Origin: an uncultured Oligoflexales bacterium
GTDB taxonomy: Bacteria; Bdellovibrionota_B; Oligoflexia; Oligoflexales; JAPPIL01
Length of the DNA: 64,000 nucleotides
Assembly (NCBI GenBank): GCA_958296095.1
Contig: OY282434.1
Span: 2,448,001 to 2,512,000, forward strand
Direction of reading: 5' to 3'
Part shown: in pieces, positions 1 to 8,819 of the stretch
Numbering within the stretch: position 1 is the first letter of the stretch
How the letters are laid out: every line of letters starts with the position of its first letter
The notes under the pieces: model-generated
What the model was told of the DNA's origin: nothing
The model's input: the letters and a program-made list of their open reading frames with translations, nothing else
Databases searched by the model: none
Position numbers and translations under genes: made by a program

Positions 1-7
1 GCATCGT

Positions 8-463
8 ATGATGCAGATGGCTGCGGTTATCAGGCAGAAGGCCCATTATCTCAAGCAGTGTGAGTTCCAAGCGGGGCAGAAGAATGCCATGCAGAGACGC
101 TTAGCGGGAATCGCTAAAGTGGCGCTGACGGCTACCGCCGCGGTGGTGGGCACAGTTGCCTCTGGTGGCACGGCGGGGTTTTTAGCGGGCACAGCCGCGG
201 CACAACTAGGTGATAAACTTTTTTCTGGCATTAGCAATGCTACCTTGGACTGTCCCACGGGCGCGTATGACAAAAAGAATGAGGAAATTCTTGCCGATGT
301 GGAGAAAACGATAGCCAAGATCAGGGAAATTCGCAGTAGCTTGGGCGAACTCGATCTTGATGGTAAAGACCCGCCGCCCGCAGAGGAAGCCATCTCAGAC
401 CTAGTAGGCGAGGAGTGTGGTCAGGTGGGCTTGGGAGAAAATTGTACCGGTGCAGACACGTAG
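8..463 (+). CDS. Hypothetical protein with glycine/alanine-rich hydrophobic segment, possibly 5'-partial
   Basis: No family was recognised. The frame is open to the left edge, so the true start may lie outside; the ATG at 8 is the first visible one. Residues about 35-70 form a small-residue-rich hydrophobic stretch (Ala, Gly, Thr, Val) that could be a membrane hairpin or glycine zipper. The remainder is acidic and helical with a few cysteines. It ends 70 bases before rpsU on the same strand. A membrane association is inferred from composition only. Confidence 0.55.
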   Translation: MMQMAAVIRQKAHYLKQCEFQAGQKNAMQRRLAGIAKVALTATAAVVGTVASGGTAGFLAGTAAAQLGDKLFSGISNATLDCPTGAYDKKNEEILADVEKTIAKIREIRSSLGELDLDGKDPPPAEEAISDLVGEECGQVGLGENCTGADT

Positions 464-532
464 GGATGCCTAAGTATTCCGTCTTGCCTGCCGATGGGTA
501 GGTATATCGTTAGCTCACGGATGGAGGTAGGG

Positions 533-730
533 ATGCCCGGAGTCAGGGTGCGGCAGGGAGAAACGGTGGAACAGGTGTGGCGCTACTTCAGGAAACAGAC
601 AGAGGCGGCAGGTATCTTGAACGAGATCAAGAGGCGCCAGGCCTACGACAAGCCTTCGGTACGATTGAAGAAAAAGCGGGTCGCGGCACAGAAGCGAGCC
701 CAGCGGCAATTACATCGCAAGTTTGGCTAG
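533..730 (+). CDS. rpsU: 30S ribosomal protein S21
   Basis: Small basic ribosomal protein of the 30S subunit, acting in translation initiation. The 65-residue product starts MPGVRVRQGE, carries the family signature around the VWRYFRKQTE segment, and ends in a Lys/Arg-rich tail, matching the usual 58-71 residue length. An upstream in-frame ATG at 494 would add 13 residues, but the ATG at 533 has a GGAGG ribosome-binding site at 523-527 with 5-base spacing and gives the canonical N-terminus. A strong hairpin terminator follows immediately. Confidence 0.93.
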   Translation: MPGVRVRQGETVEQVWRYFRKQTEAAGILNEIKRRQAYDKPSVRLKKKRVAAQKRAQRQLHRKFG

Positions 731-731
731 T

Positions 732-768
732 AAAAAAGCCGCCGGTCGCAACAACCAGCGGCTTTTTT
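732..768. terminator. Bidirectional intrinsic terminator
   Basis: A run of A, then GCCGCcGGT, a short loop, ACCaGCGGC and a run of T. The stem is GC-rich, and the A and T tracts on both sides suit termination of rpsU on plus and of the convergent lipoprotein gene on minus. Confidence 0.85.
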
Positions 769-793
769 GTTGTGAGTAACAAGCTAGCTAGCT

Positions 794-1552
794 CTACTTT
801 TTTTCAGTGCTTCCTTGCTTGTTATCAGTGGTTTGCCCGCCGCTATTATCAGCGGTTTGTTGCTCGCTGCCTGGCTTGCCGCCGTCACCTTGTTGGCCAC
901 CTTGGCTTTGCGTGCCATCACCAGTGCCTTCTTGCTTGTTACCAGTGGTTTGCGTGTTGCCGTCACCTTGGCTTTGCGTGCCATCACCAGTGCCTTCTGG
1001 CTCGTTATCAGTGGGTTGCTTGCCGTCGTCACTTTGGCCAGTCTTGCCTTCTGGCTCAGTGCCTTCTTCAGCGTTTTTCTTGCTGCCATCAGTGGCCTCA
1101 GCCGCGTCATCGCTTTTCTTGAACCTGCGGACCAGCTTGCCGATCGTGCTGTCGTAGGCGACGAAGAAGATGCCGTTTTTATCGCCGACGTTGCTCTCCA
1201 ACTCTTTGAGCTTCTCGATCTTACTTTCAGCCCTCTTGATCTTCGAGTCATTATCACCATCAGCCTTCGCAAGATTAGCCACCCTCTCCTTCAGCTCATC
1301 GATCTGCTTGGTCAACTTAGCCTTGAACTTGTCAGCACTCATGAGTTGCTTCTGACACATACGACTTGCACCAGGCACGATCGTGCAGGCAGCGAGCACC
1401 GCGACCGCACCACCAACGATGTAGTATGTCAATTCATGCCCCTGTTCTTCCTCCGAACCAGGCGCAGACTCGACCGACACATCAGCATGTGGAGCAGTGC
1501 CACAAGCGCTGACCAGCACCATCGCCAACAGTAAAGAAATCACCTTTTTCAT
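794..1552 (-). CDS. Predicted lipoprotein with coiled coil and repetitive Gly/Gln/Thr tail
   Basis: The function is unknown. The 252-residue product starts with a lipoprotein signal (lipobox LVSAC), has a second hydrophobic segment at residues about 42-60, then a Lys/Glu heptad-rich coiled coil at about 68-115. The last 90 residues are low-complexity Gly, Asp, Gln, Thr and Ser with two near-identical copies of EGTGDGTQSQG. A purine-rich ribosome-binding site (AAGGAAGGG) precedes the ATG. It is likely anchored in the outer or inner membrane with a disordered tail; tail length may vary between strains because the coding repeats are near perfect. Confidence 0.75.
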   Translation of the reverse strand: MKKVISLLLAMVLVSACGTAPHADVSVESAPGSEEEQGHELTYYIVGGAVAVLAACTIVPGASRMCQKQLMSADKFKAKLTKQIDELKERVANLAKADGDNDSKIKRAESKIEKLKELESNVGDKNGIFFVAYDSTIGKLVRRFKKSDDAAEATDGSKKNAEEGTEPEGKTGQSDDGKQPTDNEPEGTGDGTQSQGDGNTQTTGNKQEGTGDGTQSQGGQQGDGGKPGSEQQTADNSGGQTTDNKQGSTEKK

Positions 1553-2016
1553 AACTAATACCCTTCCTTTTCTATATAAAAATTAAACAACCGCCACAAT
1601 ATAACCAACTAATCAATAAAACGCAACCGCTTTCTCAACAACTATGAAATCTTCTAATGATTTCAACGAGAAAACCTCGCGTGGCTTGCAGGTGGAGACG
1701 TGCCGCAGTAGCCCACCAACGTGGCTGCGAACGGCAGAATAGCTAACCTTCCCATGACATACTCCATCTAGCAGATTACCGAAAAGACCTGAGCAAGCAG
1801 CAACTCCGCGTTACCCAGCAATGCCTCCCCCTCACAACGCCACACAGCTGCGACGGCCAAGGGCGCGGCTCTTCTACATCTAGACGGATAGGGTGTGCAA
1901 GGCCAAATTAGTTTTTTTTGCCGCAGTTTGCATTTTTATTTGGCCGCACGTATACAGCGGGTCGGAGGTCGGGCCTTTCCTGCTGTTAGTTTTTGTTGAG
2001 GTAGGAGCACACGAGG
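1553..2016. other. Intergenic region with an inverted repeat
   Basis: No gene was recognised in these 464 bases. The left end is AT-rich and holds a weak possible minus-strand promoter (TTGTGG, 17 bases, TATAGA at 1571-1599). Near the right end GGCCAAAT (1901-1908) and ATTTGGCC (1938-1945) form an 8-bp inverted repeat around a T-rich loop, about 70 bases upstream of the SDR gene. It could be an operator or a hairpin. Confidence 0.4.
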
Positions 2017-2712
2017 TTGTCTGTTTTTGCTGTTAACGGCATCGTCGTCGGTGGTGCGGGCGGTGCCTTGGGGCGGTCGCTCGTGCAGCAGCTGTTAGTT
2101 GCGGACCGGCGTGTGCATGCCATCTATCGACAGCACGTGCCATCTGACGTGCCGCAGCATCCCCGACTCAGCCAGCACTGTTGTGATTTGAGCGACGGCA
2201 ACGCGGTGCGGGAGTTGCTCGACCACCTCGTCACGCAACATGGTGGGATCGAGGCCGTGGTCAATGCCGCGGGCGCTTTTGTGTGGGCAAAGACTGCCAC
2301 TTGTGCAGACACGGATGTTGATCTTTTGCTCGCGGCAAACTTCAAGACTGCCTTTTGCTTGACCAAATACGCCCTGCCTCACCTGTGCCCGCGCCAGCAT
2401 GGGCGTATCGTGCTTATCTCTGCCGCGGCAACGCTGCGAGGCGGCGAAGTCGGTATGGGTGCTTATCTTGCTAGCAAGAGTGCCCTCAACGCGCTGCTGC
2501 TGAGCACCGCGGCAGAGTTGCAGGGCAGTGGAGTGACCATCAACGCTATCTGCCCGACAATCATTGACACGCCACGCAATCGGCACGACATGCCTCAAGC
2601 AGACTTTTCCACCTGGGTGAGCATGGCCAGGCTGGTTCGCATAATCGCCCTGCTGTTATCGCCGCAAGGTGGAGACATCAACGGCGCGCTTATGCCTGTG
2701 GCGCAAGACTGA
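2017..2712 (+). CDS. Short-chain dehydrogenase/reductase (SDR) family protein
   Basis: NAD(P)-dependent oxidoreductase of the classical SDR fold; the substrate is unknown. Visible motifs are the N-terminal glycine-rich cofactor loop GGAGGALG, the NAAG stretch near residue 83, and the YLASK form of the catalytic YxxxK near residue 153, followed by the NAICP strand usual for SDRs. The length of 231 residues is typical. The start is TTG with AGGAG nine bases upstream. The antiporter gene begins just after its stop, suggesting co-transcription. Confidence 0.82.
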   Translation: MSVFAVNGIVVGGAGGALGRSLVQQLLVADRRVHAIYRQHVPSDVPQHPRLSQHCCDLSDGNAVRELLDHLVTQHGGIEAVVNAAGAFVWAKTATCADTDVDLLLAANFKTAFCLTKYALPHLCPRQHGRIVLISAAATLRGGEVGMGAYLASKSALNALLLSTAAELQGSGVTINAICPTIIDTPRNRHDMPQADFSTWVSMARLVRIIALLLSPQGGDINGALMPVAQD

Positions 2713-2722
2713 TGCGAGGGCG

Positions 2723-4315
2723 TTGGGCACAGATGGCTTGGGGGTGGCTGTGTTATATGTCATAGCACTGCTGATGTGGTCGTACGCAAGCGATGGCACG
2801 GCCTTTCCCCTCGCCCTGGAGCAGTATCAGGACGCAGACTTGTCGCTGTTTGCGCGCCTGCAACAGCGCATCATCGACGAACCGCTGAACCTGTGGGTGT
2901 CGCTGATATTTCTTGGCGCTATTCTGCACACCTTCTTCAGCAAAAATTTTATGCTCATCTCCGTGCGTATCCGCAACGACGGCTATCGCCGCATCATTGC
3001 CCAGCGACAGAGTAGCATGACGCAGCGCGGCAGCACCCGCTTGCGCAGACGCGATACTTTACCCGCCCCTATCTTGCAGCGGCGACGACGACTTGACGCG
3101 GAAAAAAACGACGACCCTTGGCATCCCTCTAATTTTCGCAAAACCGACATGCCGTTTTGGGCGGAAATTTTCCACCTGCTCGGCGAGGTTGAAGCGGTCT
3201 TCGGGATCTGGGTACTGGCACTGTTAGCTGTGCTCGGCTTCAACATCGGCTGGCACGATACCGTCACCTACCTGAGCGCAGGTGTGTCTTACGACGAGCC
3301 TATTTTCGTGGTGGTAGTCATGACCATAGCCGCCACCAGGCCGATTTTGTTTTTTTCTGAAAAAATAATGCGTTCTGTGGCACGGATGTTTGGCAACTCA
3401 CCGCTATCCTTTTGGTTTGCAGTACTGACCATAGGGCCGCTGCTGGGTTCGCTCATCACTGAACCCGCGGCAATGACCATCTGTGCCTTGCTGCTGGCAC
3501 GCTACTTCTATACCTGCAAACCTTCGTCCTCCCTCTCCTACGCGACTCTCGGCTTGCTGTTCGTTAACATCTCTGTTGGTGGTACTTTCACCACCTTCGC
3601 GGCACCACCAGTGTTGATGGTCGCCAAGGCTTGGCAGTGGGATACCCTGTTTATGGCTACTAATTTTGGTTGGAAGGCTTTGGTCGGTATTCTCATCGCC
3701 AATACTACCTGTGCGCTAATTTTTTGGCGGCAGTTCAAGCAGCTGAGTGGGCAGCTCAACTCTGACACCGATACTGAAGACGAGCCTATCCCGCCGTGGA
3801 TCATCTGTGTGCATATCCTGTTCATGCTTTGGACCGTTGGCAACTCACACCACCCGCCGCTGTTTGTCGGCACGTTCTTGTTTTTCTTCGCTTTCTATCA
3901 AGCTACTCGTGCACATCAGCAGCCCCTCAACGTCAAAAATCCTCTGCTGGTCGGTTTTTTTCTCGGCGGGCTGGTGGTGCATGGTGGCTTGCAGGGCTGG
4001 TGGATTGCACCGCTGCTTGAAGGTCTATCGCACGTGCCGCTCTTTTTTGGGGCGTTGATCCTGACCGCCTTCAACGATAACGCCGCTATCACTTACCTCG
4101 CCACCCTCGTGCCTGATCTTGCGCCTCAACTCAAGTACGCCATTGTCGCAGGTGCAGTCGGCGGCGGGGGATTAACGGTGATTGCCAACGCTCCCAATCC
4201 CGCGGGTCAATCGCTGCTCAATAATTATTTTGACAATGGCATTTCACCCTTCGGTCTGCTACTCGGTGCGCTGTTGCCGACTAGCATTATCGCCGCAGTG
4301 TTTCTGCTGCTGTGA
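2723..4315 (+). CDS. Putative Na+/H+ antiporter, multi-pass membrane protein
   Basis: Resembles the predicted Na+/H+ antiporter family (Pfam Na_H_antiport_3 type). About 530 residues with many membrane segments, a charged Arg-rich cytoplasmic loop near residues 80-130, and conserved-looking segments such as SLITEPAAMT and LTAFNDNAAITYLATL, where acidic and Asn residues within the membrane are typical of cation/proton exchange. The start is uncertain: an upstream GTG at 2669 lies inside the SDR gene, so the TTG at 2723 after GAGGG is preferred. It probably exchanges monovalent cations for protons at the inner membrane. It converges on queA. Confidence 0.72.
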   Translation: MGTDGLGVAVLYVIALLMWSYASDGTAFPLALEQYQDADLSLFARLQQRIIDEPLNLWVSLIFLGAILHTFFSKNFMLISVRIRNDGYRRIIAQRQSSMTQRGSTRLRRRDTLPAPILQRRRRLDAEKNDDPWHPSNFRKTDMPFWAEIFHLLGEVEAVFGIWVLALLAVLGFNIGWHDTVTYLSAGVSYDEPIFVVVVMTIAATRPILFFSEKIMRSVARMFGNSPLSFWFAVLTIGPLLGSLITEPAAMTICALLLARYFYTCKPSSSLSYATLGLLFVNISVGGTFTTFAAPPVLMVAKAWQWDTLFMATNFGWKALVGILIANTTCALIFWRQFKQLSGQLNSDTDTEDEPIPPWIICVHILFMLWTVGNSHHPPLFVGTFLFFFAFYQATRAHQQPLNVKNPLLVGFFLGGLVVHGGLQGWWIAPLLEGLSHVPLFFGALILTAFNDNAAITYLATLVPDLAPQLKYAIVAGAVGGGGLTVIANAPNPAGQSLLNNYFDNGISPFGLLLGALLPTSIIAAVFLLL

Positions 4316-4360
4316 GCAGGCAGTATGGTTACGCCTGGCGCGACAGTTGCTCAGCGCGCC

Positions 4361-5425
4361 CTAAAACCACAGCAAGCAGCTGTCGCCGTAGCTAAAGAAG
4401 CGATATTTTCGCTGCACGGCAGTGCGGTAGAGGTGTGTCGCTTCCCGCGTCCCCAGCAGAGCACAGACGAGTAAAAACAGCGTTGAGTCAGGTTGGTGAA
4501 AGTTGGTCAACATCCCGTGTAGCAATTGTGGTTTGAATTTTTTTGCCTGTGGATAAATAAACAACCCCGTCTCCAGCCAGTTATCTGCGGCAGCTCTCTC
4601 CTCGCCTGCATGAAAAAAATCTTCCAGTGCCCGCAACACTGTCGTGCCCACCGCAACGATGGGGCGCTGTTGGGTTTGCGCGGTGCGAATAGCCTGCAGT
4701 GCTGCTTGTGGCAGCAGATAGCGTTCAGGCAGCAGGACATGCTCCGCGATGTGCGGCGTGCGGATGGGCAGAAATGTGCCCGCGCTGACGTGCAAGGTGA
4801 GGTATGCCGTCTCGATGCCCATGAGTGCGAGTTGCCGCAAGCAGCTGTGTGAAAAGTGTAAGCCCGCAGTAGGGGCCGCCACCGAGCCGCTGACGGCAGC
4901 ATAGACCGTCTGATAGGTGCTGAGGTCGGCGGAAAGATAGGCAGGTAGCTCGTCGTCGCGTTTTATGTAGGGTGGCAACGGCACACAGGCATGTTGTGCT
5001 AGCCAGGCGTTGAGATCGCCAGCATAGAGCAAGTGCAGGGTCAGGGTTATGTGCCCGCCGTGTTGTTGCTGGGCCACAACCTGCACCCGCACACCTTGGT
5101 CAAGTTGCAATTCACAGCCGACGGGCAGTTTACGCACAGGTCGTCCCAAGGCCTCGCAAGCATAGAGATTGTCACGCAGCCGTTGTGGTGCACCCAACAA
5201 CAGCAGTTCCCCACCTTGGGCGAGTTTGATGCGGGCGGGGAAGACGGCTGAATTGTTCAACACCAACAGCGTGCCCCGCGGTAGCAGGGAGGGAATTTTA
5301 CGGAAGTGGCTGTGTTGCAGTTGCCCGTCTCGGGCGCGCACTAGCAGGCGGGTGGTGCCGCGGCGACGCGGGGCTTGTGCTACCAGTGCCGAGGGAATTT
5401 CTAACGTTGCCACCTGTTCTGTCAT
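4361..5425 (-). CDS. queA: S-adenosylmethionine:tRNA ribosyltransferase-isomerase
   Basis: Builds epoxyqueuosine in tRNA by transferring the ribosyl moiety of AdoMet to preQ1 at the wobble base. The 354-residue product has QueA hallmarks: LLVLNNSAVFPARI near residue 58, the AAPTAGLHFS motif, LHVSAGTFLPI and the C-terminal GMLTNFHQPDSTLFLLVCALLG. The ATG at 5425 overlaps the stop of the LuxE-LuxC fusion gene as ATGA, so the two are translationally coupled. An upstream in-frame start would add 46 non-family residues and was rejected. Confidence 0.93.
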   Translation of the reverse strand: MTEQVATLEIPSALVAQAPRRRGTTRLLVRARDGQLQHSHFRKIPSLLPRGTLLVLNNSAVFPARIKLAQGGELLLLGAPQRLRDNLYACEALGRPVRKLPVGCELQLDQGVRVQVVAQQQHGGHITLTLHLLYAGDLNAWLAQHACVPLPPYIKRDDELPAYLSADLSTYQTVYAAVSGSVAAPTAGLHFSHSCLRQLALMGIETAYLTLHVSAGTFLPIRTPHIAEHVLLPERYLLPQAALQAIRTAQTQQRPIVAVGTTVLRALEDFFHAGEERAAADNWLETGLFIYPQAKKFKPQLLHGMLTNFHQPDSTLFLLVCALLGTREATHLYRTAVQRKYRFFSYGDSCLLWF

Positions 5426-7953
5426 GATGGCGCAACTGCGTGCTGCGATGACTCTGGGGTGACGATGTGAACAACTTTCTCGGTGGACGCGGCAAACAGA
5501 GGCTGGCCTTCGTGAGTGCCATCCCAAGCGAGCCGTCCTGCTTGTCCCGCACGCACGAAACACCGCCCGTGGCGATATTGACGTTGGGCAGGGCTACCTG
5601 GCTGCACGATTGTTTTGATACTGCGTTGCCGCCGTAGCAAATCTCTCAGCTTTGCGATGTTACGCACAATAACGATGGGCAACACGAAAGCAGCCCGCGG
5701 CAGTAGTGCGTCAAAATCGAGATTGTCGATGGGTAGAATTGGAAACGCAGGACAGGCAGTTGAACAGAACACTGCACCGAGATCACGCATGTAGCGCATT
5801 CTCTCTGCCTCCGCTTGGGCACGACAGGTAGGGGTTAGTTTTGCACCGTAGAAGACACGAAAATTTTCTTCCAGAATTTTGACGTGGGTGGTGTTAAATT
5901 TTTGCTCGGGCCGCGGCACCAGAAACAGCACCCTTGATGACAGGCAGCCACGCCGCGAGAGATGAAAGGCATCACGAATGTGGGGTTGTGGGTATTGCAA
6001 CAGGTGATCGAGACTGGCGATGGTTACCGTATCGTGGCTACCAAAGCCAACTAGGGGCAAGGTGGTGCTAGATCGCAAGTCCGCCAAGGTTGCGTCGCTA
6101 CCGTAGCAGAGCAGTGCGTCGAGGTTGGAGGGAATGTGCAAATTCGCGTGACCGACGCTGATAACGTCTAGCCCTGCTCCCAGACGAGTGTTGAGAAAGG
6201 CAACAAAGCTATGGAGATAGTCGAGGTCGGCGGGAAGCTTGACCAGCACCCGTAAGCGCAGCAGTGCTGCAAAAACCAGCGGGTAGATACCTGTCAACGA
6301 GTGGTTCGAGGGCAACACGAACAGCCAATTGCGCAGTTGACGCTGAGGATAGCTGCGTGCCAGTGCCGCGTCCCAGTCGTCGGGAAGCCCTGCCAACAGT
6401 TGGCGTAAAGCATCTCTGGCCACATGCTCAGAGCCAAGCTCCATTCCCAGAGTCGCGACCGAACCTCTGCTGCTGAAAAATTTCTTGCAGGCTTGCACCA
6501 ACCGCCGCCTGTGGTTTTTTGCCAAAGACACCATCTCTATGTGACCCCTGGTTGATTGAAATTGAGAAGTTTGTGGGCAGGACGCTTTGCTCGCGCCGTG
6601 CCGCGCACCGCGCACCGCGGCTTTTTGTAACGCTGACTTCGCTGACTGCGCTGACTTCTTGCCGCTTTCTAGCTCCTTGCCGCTTTCTAGCTCCTTGCCG
6701 CTTTCTAGCTCCTTGCCGCTTTCTAGCTCCTTGCCGCTTTCTAGCTCCTTGCCGCTTTCTAGCTCCTTGCCGCTTTCTAGCTCCTTGCCGCTTTCTAGCT
6801 CGCTACGCTCACGAGACTTTTTGCCGCTTTCTAGCTTCGCTGACTGCGCTGACTTCGCTGACTTCCTGCCGCTTTCTAGCTCCTTGCCGCTTTCTAGCTC
6901 CTTGCCGCTTTCTAGCTTCGCTGACTTTTTGCCGCTTTCTAGCTCGCTCCGCTCGTGAGACTTCTTGCCGCTTTCTAGCTCCAGGCGCAGGTCGTGTGCA
7001 CAGCCGCGCAGCGGTGCGTGTGGCACGCGACCACGTAGTCGTAACAACCCCCGCCCTGCACTGCTAACCAAGTCCTCGGTGCAGAACAGCCAAGGGTAGT
7101 CGATGCGTAGAGGATCGTAGACACACAGATGACCAGTGCCTCGCCGTCGGGTGCGAATACCGTCACGGCTAACCAGTGTCTGCACCCAAACGGGAAAGGC
7201 GAAACGACCGCGCAGACCACAACGCCATGCCTGTGCTGCCAACTCACACATGCCGTATTCGCTGCACAGATTATCTTCGCTAAGCTTAAAAAAATTGAGC
7301 ACTTGACGATTAAAACGTCCTTCGCTCAGGCTAGGGTGCATATTCTTCCAACCACCCGTCTCAATCACAATCGCATGCCGCGGCAAGCTAAGTTGCGGTC
7401 TCTCACGCAGTAACTGCAACAGCTGGGTACGCGTCGCCCAGAGAAAGAAAGGTCGCTGGGGATCAAGGCTGGCAAGGTGTTCAGGCAAAGCGTCAAAAGA
7501 CAGACAGGGCAGCGACCAGCATTCAGCCAGCCAGCGCAACATCGTCGCCAGACTAGAGTCCTCTGCACCGTAGTTGATCAACGAAACACCCTGTGCTTCC
7601 TGTGCAGACTCGCCCCAATAGCGACTGAGCACGGAGGCAAAAGTGCTTATCGCCACCATCCTGTAGAGTAGCAGGCCTTCAGCAGAAAATAGCGATACAG
7701 CACGCGTTGTCGCCGTCGTGCCACTGGAGAGATAGCGAGCAACAATCTGATCACCGCAGAAAAAACGCGCCGCATCGTGGCGAAAGGTGGAGATGGGCAG
7801 GACGTGGTCGAGGGAATGAGCCGCCAGCTCCCGCCAAGGGCCGCTGTCGGTGAAGACATCGCTCGTCTGCAGCAACGCATCCACCAGCTGTGGATGGTGC
7901 AGTTTTCGCTGTCCTTGCAGGCACTTCTTGAGTTTTGTCCTCGTATCGGCCAT
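5422..7953 (-). CDS. LuxE-LuxC fusion: acyl-protein synthetase / acyl-CoA reductase with repeat-derived linker
   Basis: Predicted fatty-acid reductase in one 843-residue chain. Residues about 1-315 resemble LuxE-type acyl-protein synthetases: an ATP-binding SSGTTATTRAVSL segment and the CSEYGMCELAAQAW motif. Residues about 465-843 resemble LuxC acyl-CoA reductases, with the likely catalytic Cys670 in RRGCLSSRVLFLV. Together these would activate a fatty acid and reduce it to an aldehyde using NADPH. No luciferase or LuxD gene is near. Residues about 320-441 are an abnormal linker of some 14 LESGK-type units, encoded by 18-bp repeats related to the dispersed repeats of this genome. The start is ATG 7953; a GTG at 7992 is possible. 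queA overlaps its stop. scpA is divergent. Confidence 0.82.
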   Translation of the reverse strand: MADTRTKLKKCLQGQRKLHHPQLVDALLQTSDVFTDSGPWRELAAHSLDHVLPISTFRHDAARFFCGDQIVARYLSSGTTATTRAVSLFSAEGLLLYRMVAISTFASVLSRYWGESAQEAQGVSLINYGAEDSSLATMLRWLAECWSLPCLSFDALPEHLASLDPQRPFFLWATRTQLLQLLRERPQLSLPRHAIVIETGGWKNMHPSLSEGRFNRQVLNFFKLSEDNLCSEYGMCELAAQAWRCGLRGRFAFPVWVQTLVSRDGIRTRRRGTGHLCVYDPLRIDYPWLFCTEDLVSSAGRGLLRLRGRVPHAPLRGCAHDLRLELESGKKSHERSELESGKKSAKLESGKELESGKELESGRKSAKSAQSAKLESGKKSRERSELESGKELESGKELESGKELESGKELESGKELESGKELESGKELESGKKSAQSAKSALQKAAVRGARHGASKASCPQTSQFQSTRGHIEMVSLAKNHRRRLVQACKKFFSSRGSVATLGMELGSEHVARDALRQLLAGLPDDWDAALARSYPQRQLRNWLFVLPSNHSLTGIYPLVFAALLRLRVLVKLPADLDYLHSFVAFLNTRLGAGLDVISVGHANLHIPSNLDALLCYGSDATLADLRSSTTLPLVGFGSHDTVTIASLDHLLQYPQPHIRDAFHLSRRGCLSSRVLFLVPRPEQKFNTTHVKILEENFRVFYGAKLTPTCRAQAEAERMRYMRDLGAVFCSTACPAFPILPIDNLDFDALLPRAAFVLPIVIVRNIAKLRDLLRRQRSIKTIVQPGSPAQRQYRHGRCFVRAGQAGRLAWDGTHEGQPLFAASTEKVVHIVTPESSQHAVAPS
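6628..6992. repeat. In-frame 18-bp tandem repeat block within the LuxE-LuxC gene
   Basis: Eight perfect or near-perfect consecutive copies of an 18-base unit (TTGCCGCTTTCTAGCTCC on plus) start at 6659 and repeat every 18 bases to 6785. Six further degenerate units separated by CGCTGACTT-type spacers extend to about 6992. The left flank (GCGGCTTTTTGTAACGCT) matches the module found in the dispersed repeat clusters. Since 18 is a multiple of three, the reading frame of the host gene is kept. Confidence 0.92.
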
Positions 7954-8054
7954 CCTGTACCAACAGACCCTTTGCGTGGTTGCAACCGGCACGCCGCACC
8001 GAACGTTACTCCCTTTGCGTGCTACAAGTAAAGAACAGAGGTACTACGAGCAGC

Positions 8055-8819
8055 ATGTTTGATGTGAAGCTAGAGCAATTCGAGGGACCGCTTGACCTGC
8101 TGCTGCATCTGATAAAAGTCAATGAAATAAACATCTTCGAGATTGATCTGCTGTTGCTGGCACAGCAGTATTTTGCCTGCCTACGGCTGGTAAATTTTCG
8201 CGACCTCGCCAGCGCAGGTGAGTTCATGCACATTGCCGCGGCACTGCTGGAAATCAAGAGCAGAAGACTTATCCCGCGTGAACAACCTCCCGACAATGCT
8301 GACCAGCTGCTGCCAACTGCGGACGACCCACAGCTGGAACTCGAACAGCGGCTGCGCGTCTACTACCACATCAAACAGGCGGCCCAGTATCTCAGCCACC
8401 GCTATCTGCGCGATTACAACTACGGCAACGAGGAATGGGCACGCTTGTCAGCACAACCGAGCTTTCAAGTGCAGGAAACACCTCGTGGAGACCGCTGGAT
8501 GTTGCCCGTGCTCTACGAACAGCTGCTGGCCACAGTAGCGACGCGACACGACCGTGTGCCGCAGGTGAAATTGCAAAAGATCAAGATTGAGACTATCATG
8601 CAGATATTGCGGGAGAAGTTAGCGCGGGTTGGCTTCACTGCTTTTCAGGAATTTTATCCGCGGGTTAAGTCTCGGTTTGAATTGGCGGTTTACTTCATCG
8701 CCGTGTTGGAGTTAGCTCGTGGCGGTGAACTGCTGCTACATCAAGAGGAGATGGACAGCGTTCTCTGGCTATATCTGCCTTCAGTTCAGGAGCAGGAAAA
8801 CTGGCTGCCACCACCTTAA
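8055..8819 (+). CDS. scpA: Segregation and condensation protein A
   Basis: Kleisin subunit of the bacterial Smc-ScpAB condensin, bridging the Smc heads. The 254-residue product starts FDVKLEQFEGPLDLLLHLIKVNEINIFEI in family fashion (first residues only cited here as the FEGPLDLLLHLI signature), with a C-terminal winged-helix region. The ATG at 8055 gives the standard N-terminus; further upstream in-frame codons are not conserved. It overlaps the probable scpB start, and the run continues to rluB, a common arrangement. Confidence 0.93.
   Translation: MFDVKLEQFEGPLDLLLHLIKVNEINIFEIDLLLLAQQYFACLRLVNFRDLASAGEFMHIAAALLEIKSRRLIPREQPPDNADQLLPTADDPQLELEQRLRVYYHIKQAAQYLSHRYLRDYNYGNEEWARLSAQPSFQVQETPRGDRWMLPVLYEQLLATVATRHDRVPQVKLQKIKIETIMQILREKLARVGFTAFQEFYPRVKSRFELAVYFIAVLELARGGELLLHQEEMDSVLWLYLPSVQEQENWLPPP

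Noticed and set aside
577-1534. Long plus-strand ORFs opposite the lipoprotein gene
   Set aside because: They are antisense shadows of a repetitive, composition-biased coding sequence and have no ribosome-binding site or recognisable product.
4336-4362. Bidirectional terminator between the antiporter and queA (GGCGCG/CGCGCC)
   Set aside because: A six-base stem exists, but the loop is long and no T-tract follows, so it was not called.
6659-6992. CRISPR-like regularly spaced repeat
   Set aside because: The 18-base units are directly adjacent without unique spacers and keep an open reading frame in the fusion gene; no cas genes are nearby.
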